A stretch of 64,000 bases of DNA from Platycnemis pennipes. Lineage: Eukaryota > Arthropoda > Insecta > Odonata > Platycnemididae. Within the stretch, counting starts at the first letter, position 1. Every line of letters begins with the position of its first letter. The position numbers and the translations under genes were made by a program. Where the stretch lies: assembly GCA_933228895.1 (NCBI GenBank), contig OW121852.1:54416872-54480871 (forward strand), given 5' to 3'. Below are positions 37,010 through 49,112 of the stretch, piece by piece. Below the pieces are notes generated by a model. It had not been told where the DNA came from. It worked only from the letters and a program-made list of their open reading frames with translations, and made no database searches.

Positions 37010-37265
37010 AATAATGACATTATTGGGAGGTTAGTAGGGATAGAGAGAAATTTAGCGTCGGCATTATCCTACCACCAAAGAAAGGCACCAAATTTTTAAC
37101 AGTTTAACGTCCTATTCGACGGACAGAGTTCTGCGATTGATGTTCTCTCCTCGCGGTATTCGAGAGCACCAATTGACACTTTAAAATTTCTACCGGGATC
37201 CGAATTCAGACCCTCAGGATGGGAAGACAATCCTCTAGACACCACTCCAATCCAACGTCCAGAAA
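37010..37265 (-). mobile_element. tRNA-derived SINE copy, minus strand
   Basis: On the minus strand the head reads GAGTGGTGTCTAGAGGATTG, CTTCCCATCCTGAGG and a degenerate B box (GAATTCGGATCCCGGTAG). The body includes CGTCGAATAGGACG, GGTGCCTTTC and AATGCCGACGC. It is a diverged copy of the 26590-26927 family. Confidence 0.7.
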
Positions 37266-38583
37266 TCTATCTGGTAATAGTGAAACGCAAGGAGCTACGT
37301 GGGTGATTTTTATTTATCGCTTGATTAAATTAAGTGCTCTCCTGGAACATGGTAACCAATTCAAACATACGGAGTGTGAGAGAGTATATAGATCAATTCG
37401 CAATTAGGAATTGATCGATAACAGATGAAAATGATTCGCTGAACTGTATTGTTTCCTCGGTAGCAGACCAGTAGTTTTCCTTTTTTACGGTAACTAATTT
37501 GACTTCAACACCTTGAATCCTACTTAATTGACTTCAACACCTTCAGTCCTGTAGGGATACATTTTTGCATTCGGAATAAAATAATAATCACTGAAATTAT
37601 GCGTAATAAAATTCAAATCCGAATTTCGAGCCGCTCACTTAAATTCAACAAACAATTAGGGTAATGATTGGCGGATTTACTTGATGGAATTGATGCATAA
37701 CAATAAAAACACGGTACTCCATGATATCCACTCTTTTTTTCTTACTTCCTCAACTGTTTTGGCGTTAATAATGCCATAATTCTGTCATGAAGCAGTCGAA
37801 TAATTTGTTACCCTTTCTATTTAATCCTCTGATTTGATTATTTTGTGAAGGTGAGCATGTATTCACTGAGAAAACTTCATACATCATCTTTTTGTCGGCA
37901 ATTTCAGTTTTCCACCTCCGTATTCCTCAGCGGCCATGACGAGTAAAACCAAAACCGTAGTAATGTTTTTCTTTTCACCTTGTAAGCCACTCGGTAAGCC
38001 GTCCCTGGCTGGCGTTATGTTTTCGTCGCCGAGTGTCTCAAAAACACGCCAAGCTCAGCGTCCCCTCTCCCCGACGAATAGTCGGCCGGATGTTGGCGGC
38101 TCTCCCGCGCTCCTTAAGAGGACGCAGTACCCCCCTATTTTGTAGCATCTACTGTGATCCGTTCTCATTCAGTCAATTTTGCTTGTATCAATTTGAAAGT
38201 TTTAGTTAAATCAAGGAAACAAGTGAAATTAGGAGGCTATATTTTTAAAAATCTTCTGAATCCAATGTTAATAGAAGGAATATTCAACAAAGATGGCCCT
38301 TTTTTCGGGAAATATTGCGGAAAACCGACTCAGAAAACGGCCTTTTTGGCAAAGTCGCTTCCCAGGGTTCTATGTCTGCCATTGGCATACCCACTGCCAC
38401 TGAGAAATTTTCCCAAATAAATGTATAATTTAGGAAAATCAAACATGAGTTTTGTGACATTTTAGCGTGTTAATCGGCGTCTACAGCAGCCCCCGCTGTT
38501 GTCTTAGTTCTCTTTTTTCCCACCGCGAGCGCTCTCTCAGAAACGGAACTGACCATCTCATATATCTAATAGCTCGCTGGACT

Positions 38584-38672
38584 GAAGAGGGGGGGAGACG
38601 AAAAGGGGGAAGAATGACGAGAATGGGGGGAGAAAGACGACAGGGGGGGAGAAAGACGAAAGGGGGGTGGAG
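38584..38672. repeat. G-rich minisatellite
   Basis: About four to five imperfect units of GGGGGGAGAAAGACGAAAG type, period roughly 19-22 bp, give the plus strand runs of five to seven G. The runs could form G-quadruplexes. It lies about 190 bp upstream of the transposase pseudogene. Confidence 0.75.
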
Positions 38673-38859
38673 TCTGACTTCCCCGGGAAGAGTCAGAGCG
38701 AGGTAGTCGTTGGCAAGAGTTGCTAGCGAACTGCTTGAGCCACCAGTCATTTATCCATAACGCACACGTTAGCCGCATTTGAGAAGGTTTTCCATCTTGT
38801 AGAATTCAGTACTACCGCAGTATTGTTACATTACCATACTTTTACCAAGTATATTTACA

Positions 38860-41516
38860 ATGCCTTCTGCAAAACAGCGTCAAATAAAGGGTAGAAGCAG
38901 TAGAAAATTGAATTTGTCTGCCGCGAGGAAACGAAGGAGGGATGAGCATCTAGCACGAAGGAGGGAAGAAGCAAGAAAAAATGTAATGTAATGGCTGCGA
39001 GGAAAAAAGCCATGCTCCTTGTGCTTTGGGATGTATATCTTCAAGCATAAGTATGGAAATAAGAAACATGTCATAAAATGTTCATGTCCAAGTTGCCAAT
39101 AGCACGGAAATGTTTTCTCACCGTGGCCATTAATTTATGTTATTTGAAAAAAGGCCCGGTGAATAAAATCCGATGTTTAGTAAGATACAGAATCCGGAAC
39201 CCAAGGGACTTGGCGTTTCTTACAGACAGTACACACACTCCATCTTTTACAAGGAGAGTTTCTCTCCGTTTTGAACAAAATTTTCTAATAATTTCAGTGC
39301 CAATTCTGAATGCAGAATATTAATTAAGAACCGGAAAGAAAGAGGCTCGAATGAATGCGCTGATGAAGCACCTTCTCAAGTGATAACAACTACTGTGCGT
39401 ACACCAACAGCCTCTACAGCGGACCTTCATTGTTCTTCGGAAATTTTGATCGAGGTAGCCGAAATGCGTGAGGAACCTGTAGCTCTCTGTGTCTGCTCGA
39501 AGGATAGTGGATTTGCATTATTTAAAAAAATACAATCCATTGATCATTCGCCTTTCAAATGTACTTTCAGAAATATGTTTCTTGTGGGAGAACGTCGTCT
39601 AAGCTTGAAAACATGTAACATTTATGTGCCAAGTGTGCAATGCCAAGGAAAATATGTGGACTGCAGACAGTAATTCTACGAGTATTGAAATTAACTTCGC
39701 TGGTGTGATGTCCTCAGGTGGCGGTTATTCCCAACTAGATGAAATATTTTCTGCAATGGATATCCCCGTCTTGGCAGAAAAAAACTATAAAAAATGCCAC
39801 GATAAAGTGCGCGAAGGATGGGAAATGTCTGATGTGATAGAAATAGAGACGGCGGCGAAGATTGAAGCCTCAAAAGCAATAGAAAACGAGGACGTTGACA
39901 AAGATGGAGTCCCTCTAATCACAGTGATTGTTGGCGGGAGTTGGTGTAAGAGATCTTATCGCAGTAACTACTCATCATTGGCAGGAGTAGTGAATATTCA
40001 ATGTTTCAAGCTAGAAAATACCCATTTGATGCAAATATTATGTAAAGGAAAAAGACGCATAGAATTTGCGATATATTTGGGTGAAACAATAATCTTTTGG
40101 AGGTAACATTAATTTTTTTTAGGGAATAAGCGAGAATTCTTTAAGGGGACCTAATTTCATCTGAGAGTAAATTTTCTTGAGTGCCACTCTTCAGTCATTG
40201 TTTTTACGTCTATTTATTACTCAGGGAGAGAGTCTATTCCTCTAATCTGCTCTCCCGCAAGAACCATTTAAATCTGAAAAAATGATGAAATAAGGTTTAT
40301 TCACAAGATTATCTTCTGTTATTCCTATGCACGCATTGTAAAGTATCGTGCACATTCATTCAAGGGCGCGAGGTATCGTTGGATTTAACTCCAAAAAAGT
40401 TATTTTCATAGCAGTGAAGGACAAATAGTGCACCACTTGCGCCCGGGCAGCTTTGAGAGGGCAAGAGGCTTCAGAGCACAAATGCTTTAAGAATTGGGGC
40501 TCACATCAGAGTTCTTTCAGCATGGAGGCTGCTACCGTTGTTGTTGGATTTCGTAGAAGTGAAGAGATGTATGGTGTCCGATATGCTCGTCTCATTGTAA
40601 ACGGCGACTCCAGTGTGTACAAAAAAGTTCTAGACGCGAGACCTTACAAGACTTTGATCGTGAAAAAGGTTTAGTGCCGTAATCACCTTCTAAGAAGGTA
40701 CTGTAATAAAATAAATGAACTTGTAATCACAAGAAGCCGTGAAAAACGTGATATCATGCAAAGAAAATTGATAGCCGAAAACATTTTGCGCTTGTGAGCG
40801 GCGATCACAAAAGGTGTTGAGTTTACGAAATGCCAAAAATGTGTCAATTGCGCAAAAAAATAAGTTGCTCCGGAAGGATATCCTCAACAGCCCTAGCCAC
40901 GTTTTCGGAGAATATGAGCGGTGTGTAGAGATAGGATATTTCTGTGATGGGAGCCCGGGAAGACAAAAAAACGTGCCAGCGCTGAAAGAATGCGGGGTGC
41001 ATGAAAAATTAACTAATATTGTCCTGATGATTAGTCGCCACAGCCGAAGCCTTATTTAAGATGTGGATAATTATCCTGTCGAGCATATACCATAGCATAC
41101 CATATATATAGGATATACCATCATTGCAAAACTGAGTGGTGGAAAGAGGGTAAAGTTTGCTATTTCCTGGTCAAAAAAGGGAAGATTTGCCCGGGCACCT
41201 TCAATTCGGGAAACCCTCTGAAGATTCTTTATCAAACTGTTTGTAATGTGAGCCCTAGGTACCACTGTAAAAGGTCTCTCCAAAGAAGACTGAGGTAGGC
41301 AATTTCTACTTCCATCCGCAGGAAATTGCAACAAAGTCGAGAAGGATTATATTTAATCGGCTGGGAAAAAAACCTGATCCCGACTAAGGCCCCTATTCTA
41401 AAAGGCCTGATATGCCTAATGAGGACTTAACGAATGAGTGTCGGCTATTTATGGACTCTCTAAAAAAGGACGAGGATGATGTAAAGGAAATAGAGAGGAA
41501 AACGATAAAGCAGTGA
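38860..41516 (+). pseudogene. Mutator-like (MULE) transposase pseudogene
   Basis: Broken frames cover nearly a full transposase. They run from a basic N-terminus (MPSAKQRQIKGRSSRKLNLS) through GGGYSQLDEIFSAMDIP, NYKKCHDKVREGWEMSDVIE, DKDGVPLITVIVGGSWCKRS, then EHKCFKNWGSHQSS, NGDSSVYKKVLDARPYKT, NSPSHVFGEYERC, SRHSRSLI and DVDNYPVEH, to SLKKDEDDVKEIERKTIKQ and a stop. This motif order (GGGYSQ, GW, DGVPLITV.GSW.KRSY, HKC.KNWG.SS, GDSSVY) matches the Mutator-like transposase domain found in many animal genomes. The segment 39624-40106 is the longest intact piece. The expected acidic residue before GSW appears as glycine (VGGSW). At least five stops or frameshifts and a 380-bp interruption at 39990-40370 show that it is dead. 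I did not find terminal repeats. Confidence 0.9.
39990..40370. other. Interruption inside the MULE transposase
   Basis: Transposase similarity stops after SNYSSLAGV at about 39990 and resumes at about 40365 with ARGIVGFNSKKVIFIAVKDK, which should follow almost directly. The intervening 380 bp is AT-rich with no similarity to the domain. A GT at 39990 and an AG at about 40362 could bound an intron, but the phases do not match without a frameshift, so a later insertion is also possible. No clear target duplication was found. Confidence 0.6.
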
Positions 41517-43894
41517 GAAAGTGTTAAATGGGTAACGATGCACCAAAAAATGCTCACTGCCTCGAATTTTGGGCGTGTTTGTAGAATGCTTCCTTACACT
41601 GGCTGTGTAAATGTGATAAAATCAATTATGTACTGCAATTTTGATTCTCCTCAATTCCTCCTTTGAGGTATTGTGTAAATTAAATGCCCATCATCGGCTG
41701 CAGAGATGACTGTGTAAGAAGCAATAATGAAAGGTAAAGTTAATTTTTGGATGAAGAACGACGGAATGAAAGTTAACCGGAAGAACAACTATTACTTTCA
41801 AATTCAAGGCCAGCTTCACATAACTCAAAGAGATTTCTGTGTATTCGCAGTGTGGACCAAACTAGGATTAAAAGTGGAGAGGATCCACAGGGACGATGGA
41901 TTTAGGAAAGAATTCATAGTAGAATATTTTTTTAAAATTTTTACTTAGAATATATGCTTCCCGAGTTAGTCGATCCGAGATTGTCCCGATCAATGCCGAT
42001 TCGGAATGCCCCCTGTATTTTGGCTGCCCAAGGGAAGAGAAATTGCGAAAAGGAAGGTAAGGGGGGAGAGAAGAATGAAATGGGCAATTTGGCATGCAAA
42101 AAGCAGAAAAAATAAATCATATTCAAAACCGATGTGACTTTTTCTTTTCCCTCCAGTGGTGGGGTAGAGTACCCAGGTAGCGCCTTTTACTTGAGAGGCG
42201 AGTGATTTGAACTTCTCATGCAACACAGTCGGAGCTGAAACTAAACCGACTGCTGGTGAATAGGGTGAAGAATTACAAAAGCAGGGATCAGTATAGAATT
42301 AGAAAGGGATGAGCACGCTCGATGCTTCGACCGAAATGAGAACGTAAACTCTAACATAGAATGAAATCGCAATGTATTAATTTATTTCGTCAATTTTGAT
42401 GAGGACATGATCCATGACATGACTGATCACTATAGCCATACTTCACGGGAATACCTACTGCAGAAACTAGGAACTTAGTGGAGTCAGTTAATTCTAAAAG
42501 CAATCTGATAGAGTTACAACATAATTCGCCATATGCATTGTCTAGTACAACAGGTAAAATAAAGTGATTAAACTTTCTAACTTTTAAAGTTAAACTTTCG
42601 GGCCGGAGAAGTCATGTTATCACGCAGCATTTTTCGACGAAATCGTGCCGCGCGCACCCTAATACACCCTAATAGCAAGGGCGACAGAGACGATGTGTGT
42701 GAGCTGTTGCCACTCTTGCGGAGTCAGCCTCACGTTCGCCGAAATGACAACCTTGCGCTCAGTGGGTCACGAAATCTTCTTCCGTAGAGAAGGATCATAT
42801 TACCGAAGGGAAGGCCCGAGGCCCCCCCCTTTATGGGGCAATAGAGGCGTTGGGAGGGGATTCTTCCTTCCCCCACACAAGGCATGAACGACGTAGAAGA
42901 CACACTCTAAACAAATACACCCGTTGGAATGGCACTGACTCGGGTAACTCTATCGGTCGACAGGAAAACTATCTTCACCCTCAGAAGTGGAAAAAAATTT
43001 ATGTACTGCGTCCTCTTAATGCCTACTACCTCGATGGCGCCAAGGATCTTTTTTTCCCTTTCCACAGGACTAAAGCTCAGCGTACTCGAGGAAGTCCTTC
43101 GAGACGTGGAACAAAAGGAGTAATCTTTTATTTTCTCGGTTACAGTAAAACTGGATGCTTGTACACAATTTCGAGCCTTGCATTTTCCGCGCACTTTCAT
43201 GCACCACGCTAAAATGACTCTCTTTCTCTCCCCCGTCATCTTCGGGAGACTTTTATAACAGTGATATATCTACGGAGAGTGGTTTAATGCCCGTGACGTG
43301 AAAAAACCAAACCCCGGAACGGGATAAATTGAGAAAAATCTAATTGCTGTAAACCTCTCCGTCTCGGCTTTTAAGCAGCGGCCATGATGGCATTCTTGAA
43401 GTTTTTTTTCATCTGCATTCAGTTGTTGAGGGACGCAAACAAAACACAGTTCTCTCTTTTATCAGCTTGGAAAGTAATGGAAAGCGCCTCTAACTGATTT
43501 TAGTCGAATCCCTACACATTTGTCAACATAGTGATCAAGCTACGTAGGCTTTGAGAGTAATGTATAGCATTCAATATCCTATCTCGATAGCGAAATGAAT
43601 TTGACCATCATTGTATCGAAGTTAAATGAATTATTACATTAAATTTACTCATCTTTTATTGTCAATAGCTGATGATTGCGTTTGCCCTCCTTTTTGTGTT
43701 CTGTTCGGAAATAGATATCATGGAATAGAATGAAAGGCCAATGAACTCGATAAAAGTACTAAGATGTGCAGAGAACAAATATTATTAAATTACTATAAAT
43801 AAAATTAAAATTTAATTAAATAAAATAAATTATCATTATAAAAGCTAGTGATTTAATGATTTTTTTAAAAAATTTCAATGACGCTAAATTAGTT

Positions 43895-44080
43895 GCGAGC
43901 ATGGTTGAGGGCAAAAAGAGTGGAAAACCCCTTGAGGAGGATCATGGATGAAATACAAGGGACTAATACATATGGTTTTAGGAAAAAAGAGTACCAGGAC
44001 TCTACCTAACTAGGAATAATCAAGGAAAAATGGAGGGCTGGAGTCAGCCAATCACTGGATTGAATAACAATGTCTGAATC
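43895..44080 (+). mobile_element. Decayed LINE fragment (ORF2 C-terminus)
   Basis: Broken frames read MVEGKKSGKPL, RRIMDEIQGTNTYGF, KKEYQDST and KEKWRAGVSQSLD. The MIEGKRGRGRPR ... WR..V.QS layout is the usual end of insect LINE ORF2, equivalent to the last third of the 11070-11500 fragment. Stops and a frameshift are present. Confidence 0.6.
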
Positions 44081-46330
44081 GATTTGACAAAACATTTTTG
44101 AAAACCAATGTGTTTTCCTAAATCCGTGTCGAACTTAAAACAAACACCATTACGTTAAATTCGCATCAGACTCGGTTCATTCTGGCTCCATTAGCCATTG
44201 GAATTAATTTATGAATGTCCCCAACACGTGATTTGACGTATCGTGCCGATGGGGCGAGCCTAAAATGTGGACACGTGCCGGCCATCGGTTCTTCCTCCCC
44301 AAAGCTAATCGGCGGGGGGCATTCGCGTCCGATAATCGCATTTCATTCGACCTCATTTCCCTGTCTCTCCTCCGCTCCCCCCCAACTTCCTGCCTCCCCC
44401 ACTTCTCTACCCCGCGTTATCCCCACCTCACTTGCTGCTCGTCGGCGAGGAATTTAGAACAATTATCTCTTCCTCTCCTCTTTTGTGGCCCCGAATCGTT
44501 CGTGATAAATTCCATACATGTATGTGGATGCTGTGAGTGTTATGTGTTTCAAATCCCGCGGCTCTTTTTATTTTCCTTTTCTCTCATTCCGTCTCCTCCC
44601 TCTCTCACTCCGACCACCCGTCCCCAAAAATCATCCCTGCCGAACGAATGCAAGGCATTCGAGGAAAGTGAGTCCCAAAGCAGTGGTAGTATATGCTTGC
44701 TGAGTATTATTTTTTTACCCGAGTCCTATGAAATCGTCGAAGGGATTTTTGACAGTGCTCTTCTATAAAAGGTGTCGGAATTTCTGAAACGTCCACGTCC
44801 CACATTTCGGATAAAGGGTTCATATCTTGATCATTCACTCATCACGTGAATGAAATTATTTTCGAACTGTGTTCGCGAAGACAACCGTTAGTGGCAAAAT
44901 ATCACCTATCAGATTAAAACTAAATTATTTTCAGGCCAATATAAATTCATTATGCTATTTGTTTAATGCCACCTCTATAGCAGCGTTCTTAGCCTTTTGT
45001 CTTGGGGTGCATAACATATCAAGTTTAGACGAACACATTCATCCATGTCCCGAATAACAAAAAAGAATCATCTGAGTGGGCTCCAATACCTCGATATTAT
45101 GGTTGGAAAATGATTGACTGGTCAATAGATTTATTACAGCATAACGATGCTGGCTTGTACGCCTTCTTTGCCTTAAAAGTTATTCGCTTTAGGTTCTTCA
45201 TATACCAATAAATTATTTAAGGGAAGACATCGGATTTCACGAATATGTTATGTGACGGAGGGTGGTTCTCATATAAATAGGCAATGAATGTGGTAGTAGT
45301 AGTCATGAATTTTATGTGCTCCAACGGTTGAGGATTTATCGCTTAACCTACGTAATATTTTAATCATAGGATAGCACAACATCAATTCTCTGGTTGGGTT
45401 TCAACTAGAAACGATTGGGTTTCCAGGCCAGTACTAGCCAGTACGTTACCGACCTGACTAGCAACGGCGGAAATGAATGTAACCAGGATCTTTAATCTAA
45501 TTGATGGTGTCTTAAAAGTTTGCACGCATAAAATTCCCAGTTAATTCATTTGTTCTGTAATGTTAAGGTTGGCTTATTTAAAGGGTCCGAAATTCCTTAT
45601 TTACACATTTTCTGTAGATGGAAGAACTCTTTTGTAGCATTTTAATCATTATTCATACGCCTGGGCTCTTTTCATACACATATATATTTGTTACTGGGCA
45701 TAGTGGATGTATTTCCGAGAGCATTAATAAACATTATTATTATTTCGTGCTAATTATTTAGCCGTCGACGACCTTACTTTCTTCCGTTTTACGCTTTTTC
45801 TTTATTGGTTTCGCCTATTTTTTCATTGGCTCTCCTGTTGGTATTTTTACTTCTGTATCGTACCCCTTACTAATCCAATTTACGCCAAGGTATTCTCATT
45901 CTGCCTGGTTCCCCTTTCCGTGTAGATATCAATATGGCCTCCCATATTCTTCTATTTACGTCATCCTCTGTCACTTTATCTACTCTTGGCATTTATTTTC
46001 CGTCTAGTACGTACATCGATGGTGTCGTATACTCATTAGTTCATTTTCTTGTTTCTCATTTAATCCCTCCCTTGCTTTTGGTATTCAATTTCAGTATATC
46101 TTTGATACAAAGAGTACGAGTTTTACATGAAATAGAGATATTTTACTTAAAGACTTTTTCTACGCATCGTGGTTGCCTCATCGTCTAGTGCGTTTCCTCA
46201 AACGAGGTTTTCCGCGCTTTATATTCATGCAGTTTTAATGCAATTTAAGTCTGAGTTTATATTTCTCCCTCATATCTAATTATAGTTTAATTTTACTGGT
46301 TTCCGAGTGTCCAAATCCGTCATCTTAAAA

Positions 46331-46530
46331 GATACCGGCAGTCGTAGATTTCAGTGTTATGCCGGTATCAATTTGAGCTCTGCTTGGAAGGCACTTCAAG
46401 TTCAGTACTCTGTCAGTCTCATAGAATGTTAAAAAGTTGACTCCTTGGTGCCTTTTGTTAAGAGCAGGCTAATTCCGACGCCAAATTTCATTCCACCGTT
46501 ACTCCGCCCTCCTTCCTAACTGTAATTCTA
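46331..46530 (+). mobile_element. tRNA-derived SINE copy, head-truncated
   Basis: It begins within the B-box region (GATACCGGCAGTCGTAGATT, parallel to the GGCAGTGGCGGATT block of the 26.6-kb copy). It continues through GGCACTTCAAGTTCAGTACT, CCTTGGTGCCTTTTGTTAAG, AGCAGGCTAATTCCGACGCC and TTTCATTCCACC. It is same-strand, diverged and 5'-truncated. Confidence 0.75.
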
Positions 46531-47845
46531 GTAGAATTAAGAATCTTGTGTCACCCTTTCATTGATTTTAGCTAGTGTAGTTCTTCCATCTAAAATTCAA
46601 CGTCGGGTTTTTCTAATATCTCATCCAAGGTTTTTTTTCCGCCGAAATCGTTTAAAACCTTCTCCTTTCATGTGTTAATTACATTTTTTACCATTAATTA
46701 TTTTTACTTTAATTATAAATACTTTAGCCTCCCTAGTTAATCTGTTTTTCTAATCCAGATTAGTTCTGTGGCAAGATATCTTCCACATTTCTTAACACCT
46801 GATGACTGTCTATACGTGACATTATTGACCCATAGGGCTCCAAACTCTGGATTAAGGGCTTCTTGCATTTATGTGTCCTTGTTTTTCAGCAGGGTAAGAA
46901 AACTACATCAAAATGTGCCATAGCTGGTAAAAGACAAAATACAGTTAAATAAAATTAAATCCTATCAGCCTATGTTATCCCGCAATAATCCTCTTCGGCT
47001 GTTGTTTTGGCTTAAGCTAATTCAATTATTTGCTTAGTCCGAAAATCTAGCGTGTTGGTCATTTTACCTCTGATTTAATCTGATTTTGGCCCATTATCTA
47101 TCATCACGCGGGTCTTCCTGCAGTGAATTTCACTTCTCAACATGTCTGAATCGTTGCTGAGTTCAAACGCGTTGCTCTCGACCTATATCAGGCCGTTGAC
47201 TCGAGATTATGATTTAAGATGAGTTTGTTGTCCCTTCTCGTGTTTCCTGCCATCATCTTTGATTAGCATATTTCCATCATGTCTCGTATATCATTTTTCT
47301 TACTCCTTGATATCTCTTCATCATCCTACAATCTCTTTCGCCACCTTTCTTTTAGTTCACGTTCATATGTTCGTAACTGCTTCCAAATCGTTCTCTTGTA
47401 TACGTTTTTGGTATTGGTAAGATTGGAATACTTAAAGACATGCGAACACCTCCGAGGCTACATTTCTTGATCTCTTTTATTGTACTACTCTAAACTCCTT
47501 TTTCGTTTTCTTAACCATCTAGTGGCAGTTACTTCACTAACGTGCTTCACCTCTGCTTCCATATCTCCCTTCTTTTGTTCTTTCCATCATTCCTTGGAGA
47601 TGGAGGGTTTTCGCATCTTACGCAGGGCCTCAATGTGCACAAGTTCATCATCAGGTATCGAAGTAATTGAAAGCCACACTTTCCTTGTTTCCCTAATACC
47701 GCGGTTTTAATCTCATTCCGCAGTAAATCATGGTAAGATCCGCGTTTGAAGCAAGGCAAGAAATGCACTCACCCAAAGGGAAATAATGGATCCTCTTTCA
47801 ATTACTTAATTTTTACTGTATATAATGCTTACTATATTAATAAAT

Positions 47846-48165
47846 TTATTTTAATGTATATATTTTTTTAAAATAAGTAGTTTAGGTCCGTTGAATAATA
47901 AGTCAAAACTTTATGCCGGCGTTTCGGATATGTATTTATCCATCATTAAGGCTGTAATAATTTTATAATGATTAACAATTATTAACAATATAATTTAAAT
48001 CCATACTGTTTTTTTAATGTATTGTTAACAGTTTTCAATTTCAGTATAAAATCATTACAGCCCTAATGATGGATAAATTCATATCCAAAACTTCCGCATA
48101 AAGTTTTGAATTATATTCAACGAACCTAAACTGCTTATTTAAAAAATATATATACATTAAAATAA
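47846..48165. repeat. Large inverted repeat with Penelope-type hammerhead-like motifs
   Basis: Arms 47846-47967 and 48045-48165 (about 121 bp) are inverted copies with several differences, separated by about 77 bp. In each arm, reading outward from the centre, there is TTAATGA or CTAATGA, a stem GGATA/TATCC around a short loop, then GAAAC (left arm, minus strand) or AAAAC (right arm, plus strand). The hammerhead ribozyme core is CUGANGA, stem II, GAAA. Penelope-like retroelements are known to carry such motifs in their terminal repeats, so I read this as two inverted Penelope terminal relics. The motifs are degenerate and probably inactive. Nearby TTAATTTTTACTGT (47806) and TTAATTTTACTGT (48190) could be a weak target duplication. 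Confidence 0.6.
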
Positions 48166-48728
48166 GAGGTCAAGAAAACATCATATGAATTAATTTTACT
48201 GTCAAATTTACATATATTTGATAGCATATTCGCTTATATATATTGCATGTATATTTTATACATGATTGTGCGGTATACTTTGTGACTTCATTTGCGCGTT
48301 TTAAGTTGATTCATGTCATTACATCTTCATTTATCCGCATTGCAGAATTCCCTTAATGATTCTGCAGGCTGAAAACAATGTAAATATCAGCGCCGCATGC
48401 AATTCGTAAGAGGTTCTCGTGCGTGAATGACATCATGATAAGGCATTTGACATCCTGCTGTGTCTTCCTCAATAGTCCACGGCTGTTGTCCGTGCCGATT
48501 TTGGTCGAAGGGCGTCTGCTACTCCCATAGTCATCTCGTTACAGCATATCCATTTTCGATTGCTATTTCTGTCCCTCATCTCCGCTTAGCACTTGATCCT
48601 CGTTAGTAATGGTATTCTAGTTTCTTATTTTGATCTGGAACATTCAAACGATGACTCCTAGATGTGAAAATAACTATTGTGACTCGAAAAAGGTCACTTG
48701 AACCTCCTATCCACGTAATGGAGCGTGG

Positions 48729-49112
48729 CTGATTCTGTGGATAAAATTACTAAATTGGCAACCCTTTGGGGACTGTCACGCGAGGAAACTTCCCTTTGCG
48801 ATTGCCTCCGTATGTGTATGCATGAGGGTTCAGGGTAAGCGTGAGCTGGGTCGGCCGCGGCAGGGGAGGTGGGGATTCTTTCTTTCCTTGGATCAGGGTG
48901 GTTTTTGCTGCCGTCTCTAGGTTTCGGAGGGGGCTCCAGAGGGAGGGTCGTTAAAACTGCGAATGAGCCAAATCACTGACAGGATCAGGGTGAATTACGA
49001 GCAGTTAGTGCTGGAAAACGGAAATGATGCTCAATAGGGAAAGAAATAGAACTTCTAGAAGTAGAAGTAGCCTTGATCAACGGTCGAGGTATCATGAGAA
49101 AGCGCAGGGTTT
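48729..49112 (+). repeat. About 384-bp dispersed repeat, copy 2
   Basis: This copy is collinear with 30562-30945. The flanks of the two copies differ, so these are independent insertions or an old duplication. The frame open in copy 1 is interrupted here. Confidence 0.8.

Noticed and set aside
42850..43239. 120- and 110-residue frames on opposite strands
   Set aside because: No recognisable motif, no convincing splice sites; the two frames shadow each other.
45934..47770. Possible minus-strand retroelement coding stretches at 45.9-46.2 and 47.3-47.7 kb
   Set aside because: Lys/Arg-rich broken frames can be read, but I could not match any reverse-transcriptase, endonuclease or gag motif.
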